64,000 nt of DNA. Source: CAVWDI01 sp963753725 (lineage in GTDB: Bacteria; Chloroflexota; Anaerolineae; Anaerolineales; UBA4823). The DNA is taken from NCBI GenBank assembly GCA_963753725.1, contig CAVWDI010000021.1, forward strand, positions 186,001 to 250,000, read 5' to 3'. The notes below the pieces were generated by a model. It was not told where the DNA came from. It searched no databases and saw only the letters and a program-made list of their open reading frames with translations. Position numbers and translations under genes: made by a program. Positions within the stretch are counted from its first letter, which is position 1. Every line of letters starts with the position of its first letter. Below are positions 47,674 through 56,537 of the stretch, piece after piece.

Positions 47674-48796
47674 CTATTTGAATGTAACATTATAGTAATA
47701 ATGTGAAGCGCCTTCCCCATTCGGACCTAATACGGTCACCCACCAGCCGTACTGCTTGTAATAGGTAAATCCTGTCGGTGTTCCAGCCAGATAAAAGCTG
47801 CCCGAATATCCTAATGGTTTTGAATGAAAATAAGGGGAGTTAATGGATCATTGTCTGACATATCCGAAAGGTGGAAAACGTAGCTGTCAGACCTGGTTAC
47901 GCGTTTGCTCCATATAAATGACTGCGGTAAAGGTACCCATGCCTCATGATATGGGGAAATTAAATTTACATTCTCAAGATCAAAATCGCACTGGAATAGA
48001 TTAGGATCGATAGTTGCGGCTGTTATTCTCATGCAGTACCAAGACGACAACCAGGATGGATCATTTTGGTCATTTATCTTTCGAACATAATAGTATTGAT
48101 CCCCGGATAAAGGCGGCAGGTTGTCGAACTTGTACTTTCCTTTTTGATTGGTATCCTTAGTAGCGTATGTAGATTCTCTATGACCATTGAAGTAAACCAG
48201 TTCTACTACCGTAAACGCCTCTGCAATACCCTTATATGTCACACGACCCTTAAGCACGATCGGCGGGCTGGGGCTCCCTTGATCCAGCAATATCGGGAGA
48301 TACATATCGTTTGTATATGTAGGAGGTGGAGAGCCGAAGGTCTGGGTGAGAAAACTCCAGTAAACGCTGCTATCGCCATCGGAGTAGATAATTCTCTCGG
48401 AATTAACGGCACGCACATGCCAAAAATATTCTTGTCCTTTCTTCAAATCCCCTATGGTTATTGAGGTGCTGCTGCCGTTTGATTTCCAACTGCTGCAGGC
48501 ATTGTCATTAATGGTGTCGTAACAGTACTCGTAGGATGCAGCCGTCGAGCTGATACTCCAGCTCAATGTTACACTTTCACCTTGAATTGGCGACCCATTG
48601 GATGGGCTGATCTTATTAAACCATCCTTGTGTAGGTGGGTAATTCCAGGGGATACCCACTTCTGGATCGGGGGTGGGCTCAGGCGATTCGATGGAATCGG
48701 GTGAAACAGGTGCGCTGATGAGCAGGCTTAAAATCCCCACTGCCACCAGCATGATATACAAGCGCGGCTCCTAGATAAACGAAACCGGGTCAACAT
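47674..48796 (-). pseudogene. Secreted Fn3/regulatory-domain protein, CAP-less paralog, frameshifted
   Basis: Paralog of the C-terminal half of the protein at 45578-47380, without a CAP domain. The start is probably the ATG at 48796 (MLTRFRLSRSR), with a frame break before the hydrophobic segment LVAVGILSLLISAPV. Then come an Fn3-like domain (SVTLSWSISSTAASYEYCYD; GQEYFWHVRAVNSE), a LKGRVTYKGIAEAFTVVELV regulatory-like domain and the family tail. Another break near 47815 separates the last 45 residues (KQYGWWVTVLGPNGEGA). The longest open part is 47811-48761. Likely derived from a CAP paralog by loss of the N-terminal domain. Confidence 0.72.
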
Positions 48797-48927
48797 TTCC
48801 TCACCTTCCTTTTGTATACAGCGGATATTTATTCTTTTGAACAAATAATATATCAGATTCAAGCAGTGGTTGCTTCGGAACGCCTGCTGCCAGTTAAACG
48901 ATTAAATTTGATCTTACCTCCACCGCT

Positions 48928-49749
48928 TCATTTGCATACCAACGGCAGGAAGTATTCTCTAGGTGTAGGCGGCGGAGCAGTGTATTTCCAATTTACACAC
49001 GGATCAAACGTGTTCAATACAATAACTTCACCGAAATCATACAGCTTGCCAATAGTATACGGCCCACTGGCGCGCCCGATGCCTATGAATCCCTCCCTGT
49101 CAGTTGGACCGCTGTTCTCGTTATAGGGATAATACAGGAGCATATGGCGGTGGCCCCAACCTTTGCTTGAATCATCATACATCCAATTGTATATGGCGCG
49201 CTCTATAGGCAGGGGAATGCTTGCTGACGAAGCAAAGGAAGCGATATTCTCCCAACCTAAGCCTCCATCATGGCAGCCTGCGATTGTGGGGTTCTCCCCT
49301 AATCGCACCGTTGGTCCTTTCCCATCCGAATAATGTCCCCATGTGTCATTTGTGAGCATATATTCGGCGAAATTTTGCGCCACACTGATTACATTGCTCT
49401 CATAGCCGTGAAGCAGATGCACACTGCGCGCCTTGCGCTCATTGTTGATCATCCACAGCGCCTTATCATTGTCATTCATCCCATCCCAAGCAGCTTGAGA
49501 TGGCAATGTCATTGTTTGGAGACTTCCACCCTCGTTGGTACGACCGCTATTAAAAGCCGTCTGGATATCCGCCACACCGTTAAAACCGGCCGACCAAGCA
49601 AGATCAGAACCTGGATCAGGCGGATAAGCACTGGGTAAATCAATTGATGAAGGAGCCGCCGGGGCGATAATGGACAGACTCAAAATCCCCACCACTGTCA
49701 GAAGTAAACAAAAGCGTACATTGACCGACACACGAAATAAAGTAAACAT
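48928..49749 (-). CDS. Secreted CAP-domain protein
   Basis: The cleanest member of the local family, 273 residues. The signal peptide FCLLLTVVGILSLSIIAPA is followed by a short linker and a CAP/SCP domain (WMINNERKARSVHLLHGYES, WGHYSDGKGPTVRLGENP, GWENIASFA, WGHRHMLLYYPYNENSG), which keeps the His/Glu cavity residues of CAP proteins. It ends soon after EVIVLNTFDPCVNW with no Fn3 domain. I chose the ATG at 49749, preceded by GGAGGG. Probably cell-surface or extracellular. Confidence 0.85.
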   Translation of the reverse strand: MFTLFRVSVNVRFCLLLTVVGILSLSIIAPAAPSSIDLPSAYPPDPGSDLAWSAGFNGVADIQTAFNSGRTNEGGSLQTMTLPSQAAWDGMNDNDKALWMINNERKARSVHLLHGYESNVISVAQNFAEYMLTNDTWGHYSDGKGPTVRLGENPTIAGCHDGGLGWENIASFASSASIPLPIERAIYNWMYDDSSKGWGHRHMLLYYPYNENSGPTDREGFIGIGRASGPYTIGKLYDFGEVIVLNTFDPCVNWKYTAPPPTPREYFLPLVCK

Positions 49750-49778
49750 GATCCCTCCATTCTTCCGCAAATCAGCGT

Positions 49779-49796
49779 CGCGCCAGTGCCAGCGCG
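49779..49796 (-). promoter_or_regulatory. 5'-leader hairpin of CAP-domain gene
   Basis: CGCGC (49779-49783) and GCGCG (49792-49796) pair around an eight-base loop, 29 bases before the start codon. At the same place before the paralog at 47380, CCGCAC (47409-47414) pairs with GTGCGG (47423-47428), also with an eight-base loop but different bases. Beyond the hairpins both genes share a GAATAGTTTAGACG-like block. Confidence 0.5.
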
Positions 49797-49890
49797 GTTT
49801 TATATTGTCCGCTTCCCACCTGAGAATAGTTTAGACGGAATTTTACACGCTGTCAATAATTTCTAACTTACAAATGAGAAAACCCAATGA

Positions 49891-50850
49891 TTAACGACAA
49901 CGCACTCTTGGAATCCAATATTTAACCCAATTCAAGCTGTGCTTGCTGCTGATTGCCTCACCTGGTGAATTGAAATAGTGGTCTGATCTGCACACCTTCA
50001 TGTACGACGAAACCGCAGGTACGTAATCCCCAAGCGAATGTGACAACGAGCCGTAATTCCAATTTATACACGGATCAAACATGTTCAACACGATAACTTC
50101 CGCGTGTATGGATAAGAAGTATTGTTAATTGTATACGGTCCACCGCATGCACGCCCAATACCCAGGAAGCCTTCCATGTCAACTGAACCGCTATTTTCAA
50201 AAAAAGAATCGGTAAAGCAGCAAATGGCGGTGCCCCCAACCTTTGCCGCTATCATTGTACATCCAGTTATAAATCGCGCGTCTACAGGCAATTGGACACA
50301 GCCTGCAGTTGTACCAAAGGCGTAAATGTTTTCCATCAACAGGAAGTTATCATGGCAGGCCGCGATTCGTGGGTTGTCCCCTAATCGTCCTGGCGGACCT
50401 TTGCCGTCAGATTTATGCCCCCATTTATCATTCGCCAGCATCCAATTGGCGAAGTCCTGCGCCACACTGGTTACAGTACTCTCAAATCCGTGCAGGGCAC
50501 GCAAGCCGCGCGCCCCGCCGCTCACTGTTGATCAACCACAGCGATTTTTCATTGTCACTCAAAGCTCCAGGCGGATTGAGCCGGCATCGTAGTTATTAAA
50601 GGGATATCTGTACCTGACTGTAAGTTCTCCATGTTACGGCCGTGGTTAAAGGCAGCCTTGATATCCGCCACACCCGCATAACCCACACCAGACTTCCAGG
50701 GGATATCCGCAGTTGGATCAGGGATATGAGCGCCAGGGGAATCAATAGATGATGGCGTATTAAAGGCGCTGGTAACCAGGCTCAAAATCACTGCCAAAAC
50801 CATTAAAATGTAAAACGTTGATAGACTGATACACGCAATAAATACGACAT
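49891..50850 (-). pseudogene. Secreted CAP-domain protein, decayed paralog
   Basis: A third CAP-domain copy. The ATG at 50850 has a strong RBS (GGAGGGG), but the frame breaks within the signal peptide (VYQRFTF then MVLAVILSLVTSA), near 50565, near 50230 and near 50095. Family blocks remain recognisable: ADIKAAFNHGRNMENLQSGT, ALHGFESTVTSVAQDFANWM, WGHKSDGKGPPGRLGDNPR, GFLGIGRACGGPYTI and NMFDPCINWNYG. It ends with a tail unlike the others (LNWVKYWIPRVRCR). Confidence 0.75.
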
Positions 50851-51377
50851 GCTGGTCCCCTCCGATTCTGGAACCTCTGCTTCGTCCTCAAGGCTGGGCT
50901 GGATTGCTCACCCATCCAGACCTGGATAAGAATTATGCGCGCAAAATGTTTAATACTGAATTTTCTTAGCTTTCTTATCTGTAGGTTCGTCTTTCTTTGG
51001 AATTCATCATTTCCTCCTTGACCCTGTTTGAAGTCATTTTCGAAAAGATCATCCCAATCTATGTCCCCCATTCTATATTGAATCAGTGTAATGTTGGGCT
51101 GGTAATAAACAAGACCCATAAAACGTTTTTTTTCACTACTGCTCAAATAACATTATAACAAAAATCAAACCGAGAGTTGGTACCAGCTGTACGTAGCTTT
51201 TTCCTTCTAATATTCAACAGGAATGCGATTTTTGTGTAGAATTATTGGAATTAGAATAGTACACATAATTGGTTGACAAACGAACAAATTCTGCATATCA
51301 TATAATCGTATACAAACAATATAACGGGGTTTGAAACCCGAATAATTCCACATGAATCAATACAGGAGGTAACGAAT
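50851..51377. other. Intergenic region before the aminopeptidase gene
   Basis: No recognisable gene. One reverse-strand frame of about 100 codons (near 50860-51146) is open and has an internal AAGGAGG-ATG, but it resembles nothing I know and overlaps the decayed CAP gene, so I do not call it. The last 20 bases carry the aminopeptidase RBS (CAGGAGG). Confidence 0.35.
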
Positions 51378-52445
51378 ATGGATAAACGCTGGACCCAGCT
51401 TGGCGACTTGTTGGTTAATTATTCTTTAGAGGTCAAACCAGGCGAGAAAGTTATGATCGCCTTCGTTGAACTGGAGACCTATCCGCTGGTGCACGCCATC
51501 TACCAGGCATGTGTTATTGCTGGCGCATACCCCCAGGTCCAGTTCCTTTCGGAAGAACTGTACCGTTTGAACATGGTACACGGCGCTGCTGAACAAATCG
51601 GTTGGGAACCTGAAATCGAAGCTTATGGGATGGAGTGGGCGGATGTCTATTTTGGACTGCGCGGCGCACATAACCTGGACGTATTCTGGGACGTGCCCGC
51701 CGAAAAACTGTCCCTGCACCGCAAGGCTATGGGAAAAATCTCTACCAAACGCTGGCAGAAGACACGCTGGTGCCTGCTGCGGGTACCCAACGCCGCCCTG
51801 GCGCACCAGGCTGAGGTCGATGAAGGTACCATCTTGGACATGTTCTTCAATGCCTGCTTCCTGGATTGGCCAAAAGTCAGCCAGGAGTGGCGCCGCTGGG
51901 CGGACAAACTCGACCAGGGGCAGCATATACGCTTGACGGGAAAAGGGACGGATTTGAATTTCTCAACAAAAGGACGCACCTGGATGGTCGCCGATGGTCA
52001 TATAAATATGCCGGATGGCGAAATCATGACTTCTCCGGTCGAGAGCACCCTGGACGGGCAGATTTATTTTGATTTTCCGGGCGTGTTGGGCGGCCGCCTG
52101 GTTCATGATATTAAGCTGCGCTGGGAAAGCGGTGAACTGGTCGAAGCGACTTCTTCTACTAACCAGGATTTCCTGCGCGCTGTGCTGAATACCGATCCAG
52201 GCGCCAGCCTTATCGGCGAATTTGCCATCGGGACCAACACTGCGATAAAACATTTTTGCAAAGATATCCTGCTCGATGAGAAGATCGACGGGACAGTCCA
52301 TATCGCTATGGGTCGAGCCTACCCGGCTGTCGGCGGCACCAATAAATCAGCCATCCACTGGGACATCATCAAAGACATGCGCCAGGAAGGGGAAATACTT
52401 ATGGATGGAGAGCTTATCTACCAGAAGGGAAAGGTGCTGATTTAA
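51378..52445 (+). CDS. M29-family metallo-aminopeptidase
   Basis: A 355-residue leucyl aminopeptidase of family M29 (AmpS/AmpT type), a cytoplasmic two-metal enzyme that removes N-terminal residues from peptides. The C-terminal catalytic part has NMPDGEIMTSPVESTLDG (metal-binding Glu), IGEFAIGTNTAI and HIAMGRAYPAVGGTNKSAIH followed by WDIIKD. The N-terminal domain has LGDLLVNYSLEVKPGEKVMI. Length is at the short end of the family. RBS CAGGAGGTAA. It is convergent with the Crp/Fnr gene. Confidence 0.92.
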   Translation: MDKRWTQLGDLLVNYSLEVKPGEKVMIAFVELETYPLVHAIYQACVIAGAYPQVQFLSEELYRLNMVHGAAEQIGWEPEIEAYGMEWADVYFGLRGAHNLDVFWDVPAEKLSLHRKAMGKISTKRWQKTRWCLLRVPNAALAHQAEVDEGTILDMFFNACFLDWPKVSQEWRRWADKLDQGQHIRLTGKGTDLNFSTKGRTWMVADGHINMPDGEIMTSPVESTLDGQIYFDFPGVLGGRLVHDIKLRWESGELVEATSSTNQDFLRAVLNTDPGASLIGEFAIGTNTAIKHFCKDILLDEKIDGTVHIAMGRAYPAVGGTNKSAIHWDIIKDMRQEGEILMDGELIYQKGKVLI

Positions 52446-52484
52446 ATAAAGGTTTATAGATTTACCGGCCTAATTGAACAGCGG

Positions 52485-53166
52485 TTAACCCTTTACCTTG
52501 CGGGCAAACGTTTCCAACAGGCTCTGGTCAGTGATCTTAAACTCCGTGCGGTTGATCTGGATAGCCCCCTCCTCCACGAAGCGCGATAACTGCCTGCATA
52601 CGATCTCACGCTTGGTACCTATCCTGGCTGCCATCTCATCCAGCGTCCAGTCGCGGGCAATGGTATCACCTGCCAAATCGCCGTAGTTCTCCAGCAGCAA
52701 GCGCGCCAGGCGTCCGGTGACCGGCTGGAAGGCGATCTCCTCCAGGATATCGCTAGCGTACATCATGCGCCGGATCATCAGCTTGTTCAACTCCCAGGAC
52801 ATACATCCATTCCGTGTCAGGTACGGCAGCAATCGTTCGCGTGACCAGGAGTGAATTTGGCTGTCCTGGTCGGCAGTCAATCCCACCGGCATGAAGGCCT
52901 CGTCGATAAAAAATGCCAATCCCCAGAATACTTCACCCGCTTCCAGAGAAACCACGATCAGGCTGCGCCCCTCGCTCAATTCTTTTACCGCATCGACCCT
53001 TCCTGAATTCAACCATAAAAAGGTATGGCCAGATGTCCCCATGATAGGTGATCCATTCACCCGCGGTAAAATTGCGAGATACAGCCATTCCAGCCAATTC
53101 CTCCCGTTGGCGGTTCTCCAAATGCGAAAACAACGGGTTTTGGGACATCATTTCAAGCAGCGCCAT
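52485..53166 (-). CDS. Crp/Fnr-family transcription regulator, one frameshift
   Basis: A regulator of about 227 residues. The N-terminal cyclic-nucleotide-binding-like domain begins LEMMSQNPLFSHLENRQREE and continues after a one-base shift near 53025 as LWLNSGRVDAVKELSEGRSL. The C-terminal winged helix reads WTLDEMAARIGTKREIVCRQ near residue 175. No Cys cluster for Fe-S binding is seen, and the cAMP-site residues are not evident, so the ligand is unknown. The uninterrupted main frame starts at 53060. Upstream at 53193 lies the same 18-base motif found before the two small membrane proteins. Confidence 0.85.
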
Positions 53167-53192
53167 TTACTTCTCCATAATCCGTAATCAGA

Positions 53193-53210
53193 TTTCCAAA
53201 GATAGTTAAT
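53193..53210 (-). promoter_or_regulatory. Conserved upstream motif, copy 3
   Basis: On the reverse strand ATTAACTATCTTTGGAAA, 26 bases before the Crp/Fnr start, identical to the copy at 28507-28524. It could be an autoregulatory site or a promoter. Confidence 0.5.
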
Positions 53211-53299
53211 CAAAATATATCATATGCTGCCGCTCATGTCATTGCGAGTAGAACCACTATGAAAAAATCGCTGCTCAAATTGAAAGAAACTCTTAATTT

Positions 53300-53408
53300 G
53301 TCATTGCGAGCGGAACAAAGTGGAGCGTGGCAATCTCCTAGTTATGATTGAGACTGCTTCGTCACGCGAAGCCTTCCCCAAAAACCTGGGGCTAAAGCTC
53401 GCAGTGAC
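53300..53408. repeat. Palindromic REP/MITE-like element
   Basis: GTCATTGCGAGC at 53300-53311 and GCTCGCAGTGAC at 53397-53408 form imperfect terminal inverted repeats of a 109-base element. Inside are AGCGTGGCAATCTC and GAGACTGCTTCGTC arms and a CCCCA-AAAACC-TGGGG hairpin. A partial copy begins at about 53236. No coding capacity. Confidence 0.75.
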
Positions 53409-53729
53409 ACCACTAACTTGCTTAGTAGACGGCGATATATGTCCTTTTGTTTAGAGATCACTCCAACTGATAATGTTCTAGAAATCTATGCTGTGTTTAA
53501 TGTCGCTGTCGCAGCAATCTCACTCACCAGCATTGGCTAATATGTAATTGTGTGTGAGGAGTTCCGGGCAGTGAAGGGACCATAACCACTATAAAGCATA
53601 TCGGTTGCACAATCATTACAAGTTACATCCCAAAGTTGTCTTAAGTCAACGATTTTCGGGTGAATTATTGTGATAATCATCACAATAACGATTGCCAATA
53701 TCTATTCGAATTTAAACAGGAGGAGATCA

Positions 53730-54557
53730 ATGAAGATTAACTATAAAGCCGGCGCCATCTTGGCCCTGGTCGGAGGGGTGATGGGCATTATTGGTCATTA
53801 TTTCATATTCTTAAACTGGTACGAAACCGGCATGGCCGCTAAATCAGCCGAGCCGGGCTGCGAAATCCTTTTGAAGTACATCCAGCCCGCCATTTTCGAT
53901 CTGGGCATCCTGGGTGGGGTGTTTTTCCTGGTTAGCGCCTACGGTTTCTTCACAGACAGGAAATGGGCATTCCTGCTGTCCGTGGTCGCCATCACACTGG
54001 CGCTGCAGGGCAGCTGGTTCATCAACGTGCCCTACATGGCTGCCGGCTTACCTCCGGTCTATTTCACGCTCTTCTGGCCCTACCTGATTCTGTACTTCCT
54101 GATTATGTTTGTGGTCGGGAAGGTAACCTGGGGGCGCACACTGCTCGGTTTTCTGGCCGGCATGACTTATGTTTTTTGCCTGATGAACGGCATCGCCAGT
54201 TTAAGCCGCATCATCACCATCGGCGCACCGGTTTATGTGGCTGTCCAGCGCTTGCACTGGCTTGCCATGCTGGGCTGGGGTGTGGTATCCGTGGGAGTAG
54301 TCTTACGTCCTGCTGAATGGATGCGGGTGCTGGGTATTGTCGCTGGTGTGGTTGAGCTGGTTGTAGGCATCCCGCTCGTCATCGCTACCACAATCACCCT
54401 GGGAAGGTTCTCCCTGTTCTCGCTTGCCCCTATCGGCAGCCTGGTGCTGGTGATAATCCTCGTATGGCCCAATTTATGGGAACGGCTTACCGCCGCCAAA
54501 GAGGATCAATCCCAGGCACAAACCAGGGAGGGTGAACCAGCCCCACAAACCGCTTAA
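53730..54557 (+). CDS. Polytopic membrane protein of unknown function
   Basis: A 275-residue integral membrane protein with about eight hydrophobic segments (for example AGAILALVGGVMGIIGHYFI, GVFFLVSAYGFF, MLGWGVVSVGVVL and VVELVVGIPLVIATTITLG) and a hydrophilic C-terminal tail rich in Glu and Gln. I recognise no family. The ATG at 53730 follows AGGAGGAGAT; a longer in-frame start at 53670 is less likely. A clear terminator follows about 100 bases downstream, so it is probably a single-gene unit. Confidence 0.75.
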   Translation: MKINYKAGAILALVGGVMGIIGHYFIFLNWYETGMAAKSAEPGCEILLKYIQPAIFDLGILGGVFFLVSAYGFFTDRKWAFLLSVVAITLALQGSWFINVPYMAAGLPPVYFTLFWPYLILYFLIMFVVGKVTWGRTLLGFLAGMTYVFCLMNGIASLSRIITIGAPVYVAVQRLHWLAMLGWGVVSVGVVLRPAEWMRVLGIVAGVVELVVGIPLVIATTITLGRFSLFSLAPIGSLVLVIILVWPNLWERLTAAKEDQSQAQTREGEPAPQTA

Positions 54558-54660
54558 AATCAGACATCCTGCTGGCTGGGATAAAAGAACCAAAACAATC
54601 CAGGTTAGAGGTCCCAATGGATTGCCATCCGAATCCCAGTGGGTTTCTACCGTCATATAT

Positions 54661-54702
54661 AAACCACGCGGCGATCATTTGATGCCGCGAGGTTTATTTT
54701 TC
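54661..54702 (+). terminator. Rho-independent terminator
   Basis: AAACC-A-CGCGGC pairs with GCCGCG-A-GGTTT around a ten-base loop, followed by ATTTTT. It ends the membrane-protein gene and faces the SGNH-hydrolase gene. Confidence 0.85.
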
Positions 54703-54739
54703 CGTCGAAGAATTAAAAGATTTCCCCAGCGCGCAGTAA

Positions 54740-55372
54740 TCATCCAAGAATATTCTTTGCGATATCAGCAACTGCTAAACCCAGGGCTTTGTGCGCCTGC
54801 GCTTCAAGATGCAGGCCGTCGACCGGGCTGGGAGAAATTACTGAAGATGAATCTAAAAAGGCGCTATCATATTCGTCCGCCACGCTGCGGTAGTATTCAC
54901 CAAATTTTTGTGATTTACCAATTCCTCCAGCTAAATCCTCATCGACCTCACTTCCCGGTACGGGATTGATAGGAGGCGGTGCAATCAGCAATACTTGAGG
55001 TGGTTCACCATTTATACCCGCATCGCTTTTTTTGATGATATCCACCAAAACGCCGGCCCCCATAGCAATATTTAATGCCGGAGATGAAAAGCGCATTTTT
55101 AAATCATTGGAACCCAGCATCAGAACCACCAGGTCGATTGGCGCATGTGTATCCAGGCAAGGGACCAGGTAATCCTTTCCGTTTCTGTATTCGGAAAGCG
55201 GGTCATCCCAAACTGTTGTGCGCCCACACAAGCCCTCTTCGATGATTTTATATCCGTCCCCCAGCGCTTGCTGGAGCACACCAGGCCAGCGGATATCCGG
55301 CGCGTAACGCTCCCCGGTTTCGGGGATGTGACCCCAGGTATTTAAATCGCCGTAGCATAATATTACCTTCAT
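54740..55372 (-). CDS. SGNH/GDSL hydrolase (arylesterase-like), catalytic Ser replaced by Leu
   Basis: A 210-residue SGNH hydrolase related to small arylesterases and acyltransferases. Block II IIEEGLCGRTTVWDDP, block III LGSNDLK and the C-terminal catalytic DGLHLEAQAH are well kept. Block I reads CYGDLNTWG where the family has GDSNTWG, so the nucleophilic Ser is Leu; TTA for TCA is a single-base change. The protein may be inactive as written, or the base may be an error. I chose the ATG at 55372. It is the last gene of the IclR operon, 14 bases after the Fe-S protein. Confidence 0.85.
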   Translation of the reverse strand: MKVILCYGDLNTWGHIPETGERYAPDIRWPGVLQQALGDGYKIIEEGLCGRTTVWDDPLSEYRNGKDYLVPCLDTHAPIDLVVLMLGSNDLKMRFSSPALNIAMGAGVLVDIIKKSDAGINGEPPQVLLIAPPPINPVPGSEVDEDLAGGIGKSQKFGEYYRSVADEYDSAFLDSSSVISPSPVDGLHLEAQAHKALGLAVADIAKNILG

Positions 55373-55386
55373 ATCCCTAACGCTTC

Positions 55387-56506
55387 CTATGTAAGTACTT
55401 CCGGCAGCCAGCGCACTGATGGAACTCTGCCGGATGCATTCTCCGCCATCCAATGCACGCACAACGGCAAATCGGTAATAATTTGATCCGCGCCTAAACT
55501 CTTCGCATATTCCAGGCGCTGCCGTGCTAAACCCTGTGCTAGATGGGGGTGTGTAAGCCACAAACCATCATCCGCGCCGCAGGATTTCGCCAATCCACAC
55601 GTCCAGGTGCCGAAAACGATTTCTGCACCCATCGATTTGAGCAAACGCCGCGGCGCTTGGTATACCTCATCTTCCCCGAACTGATTTTCGTCTTCCAGGT
55701 ATCCGGGTAGGATCGTCAGATGCGTTGGTTTGCCTTCGGCAATCAGATATGCAGGCCGGCTGTCATGCACCATGACCACTTCAGATAATTTTCCAGAAGC
55801 GTTCTCCTTCTCTAATAACAATGTGGATAGTGGGATTATTTTCGTGTCTTGAGGCAAATTCACACCAAGCTCTCGATAGACTTTTGCCAAAGCCCAGGCG
55901 GTTTCCGGGCCATCCACGATAATCTCTTTCACACCCAGATCGGATATCTTCTCGACGATCTGCTGCGCTTGCGTTAGAGCGACCTGCCTGGCCCCGAGCG
56001 CATAGGCTAATGCGCCGCTGTTAGCATACCAGATACTGGCAGTGACCTTTACTGCCTGCAGGGCATTGGCCAGGATAGCTGTGAAACGCTCGTGCTGGGC
56101 GATCTGCCCGATTTCACCTGCCAGGACGAGGGCGCCGTCCACCGCTTCCGGAGCAGGAAAAGAAGAAGACGTTGTTTTCGCTCTCTCTACCGCTTCTTGA
56201 ACTACGGTTGGAGCCAGGCCTGCTTCCCATACATCCACGCGTGCGTCCAACATATACTGGCTGACCGGATAATGGAACACATCAAATGCCTCACTTATGC
56301 TGTCCAATGTAGTTTCATACAACAACTCGGCTTCACGCGCTCCCCATTCCAGGTGTCCGGCTGCAATTCGCCACATCATCATCACACGCCCACGCGTGCT
56401 GTGACTTCTCCAATTGGGTCAGATTTGCCACCTCCGCGGCTGGTTTACACATGGGGGAGAAGCGTAATTCGTATAATTCTTTTTCGTGTGCTTCTAAATA
56501 GCTCAT
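55387..56506 (-). CDS. CCG-domain Fe-S protein (GlcF/HdrB-like), N-terminal frameshift
   Basis: Likely redox partner of the adjacent FAD-linked oxidase, similar to glycolate oxidase subunit GlcF. The natural start is the ATG at 56506 (MSYLEAHEKELYELRFSPMC). A one-base shift near 56405 joins this to RVMMMWRIAAGHLEWGAREA, so the longest open frame begins at 56385. Only one Cys of an N-terminal cluster (SPMCKPAAEV) is seen. The C-terminal part has VMVHDSRPAYLIA and a degenerate CCG region (GTWTCGLAKSCGADDG). Cluster content is therefore uncertain. Thirty-one bases separate it from the oxidase gene. Confidence 0.75.
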
Positions 56507-56537
56507 TATTCAACCTGTCACTTTTTTATATTACCGC

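Noticed and set aside
50860..51146. Reverse open frame of about 100 codons before the decayed CAP gene
   Set aside because: No clear start signal at its 5' end, no recognisable family, and it overlaps the CAP start; a lysine-rich mini-ORF inside is equally unsupported.
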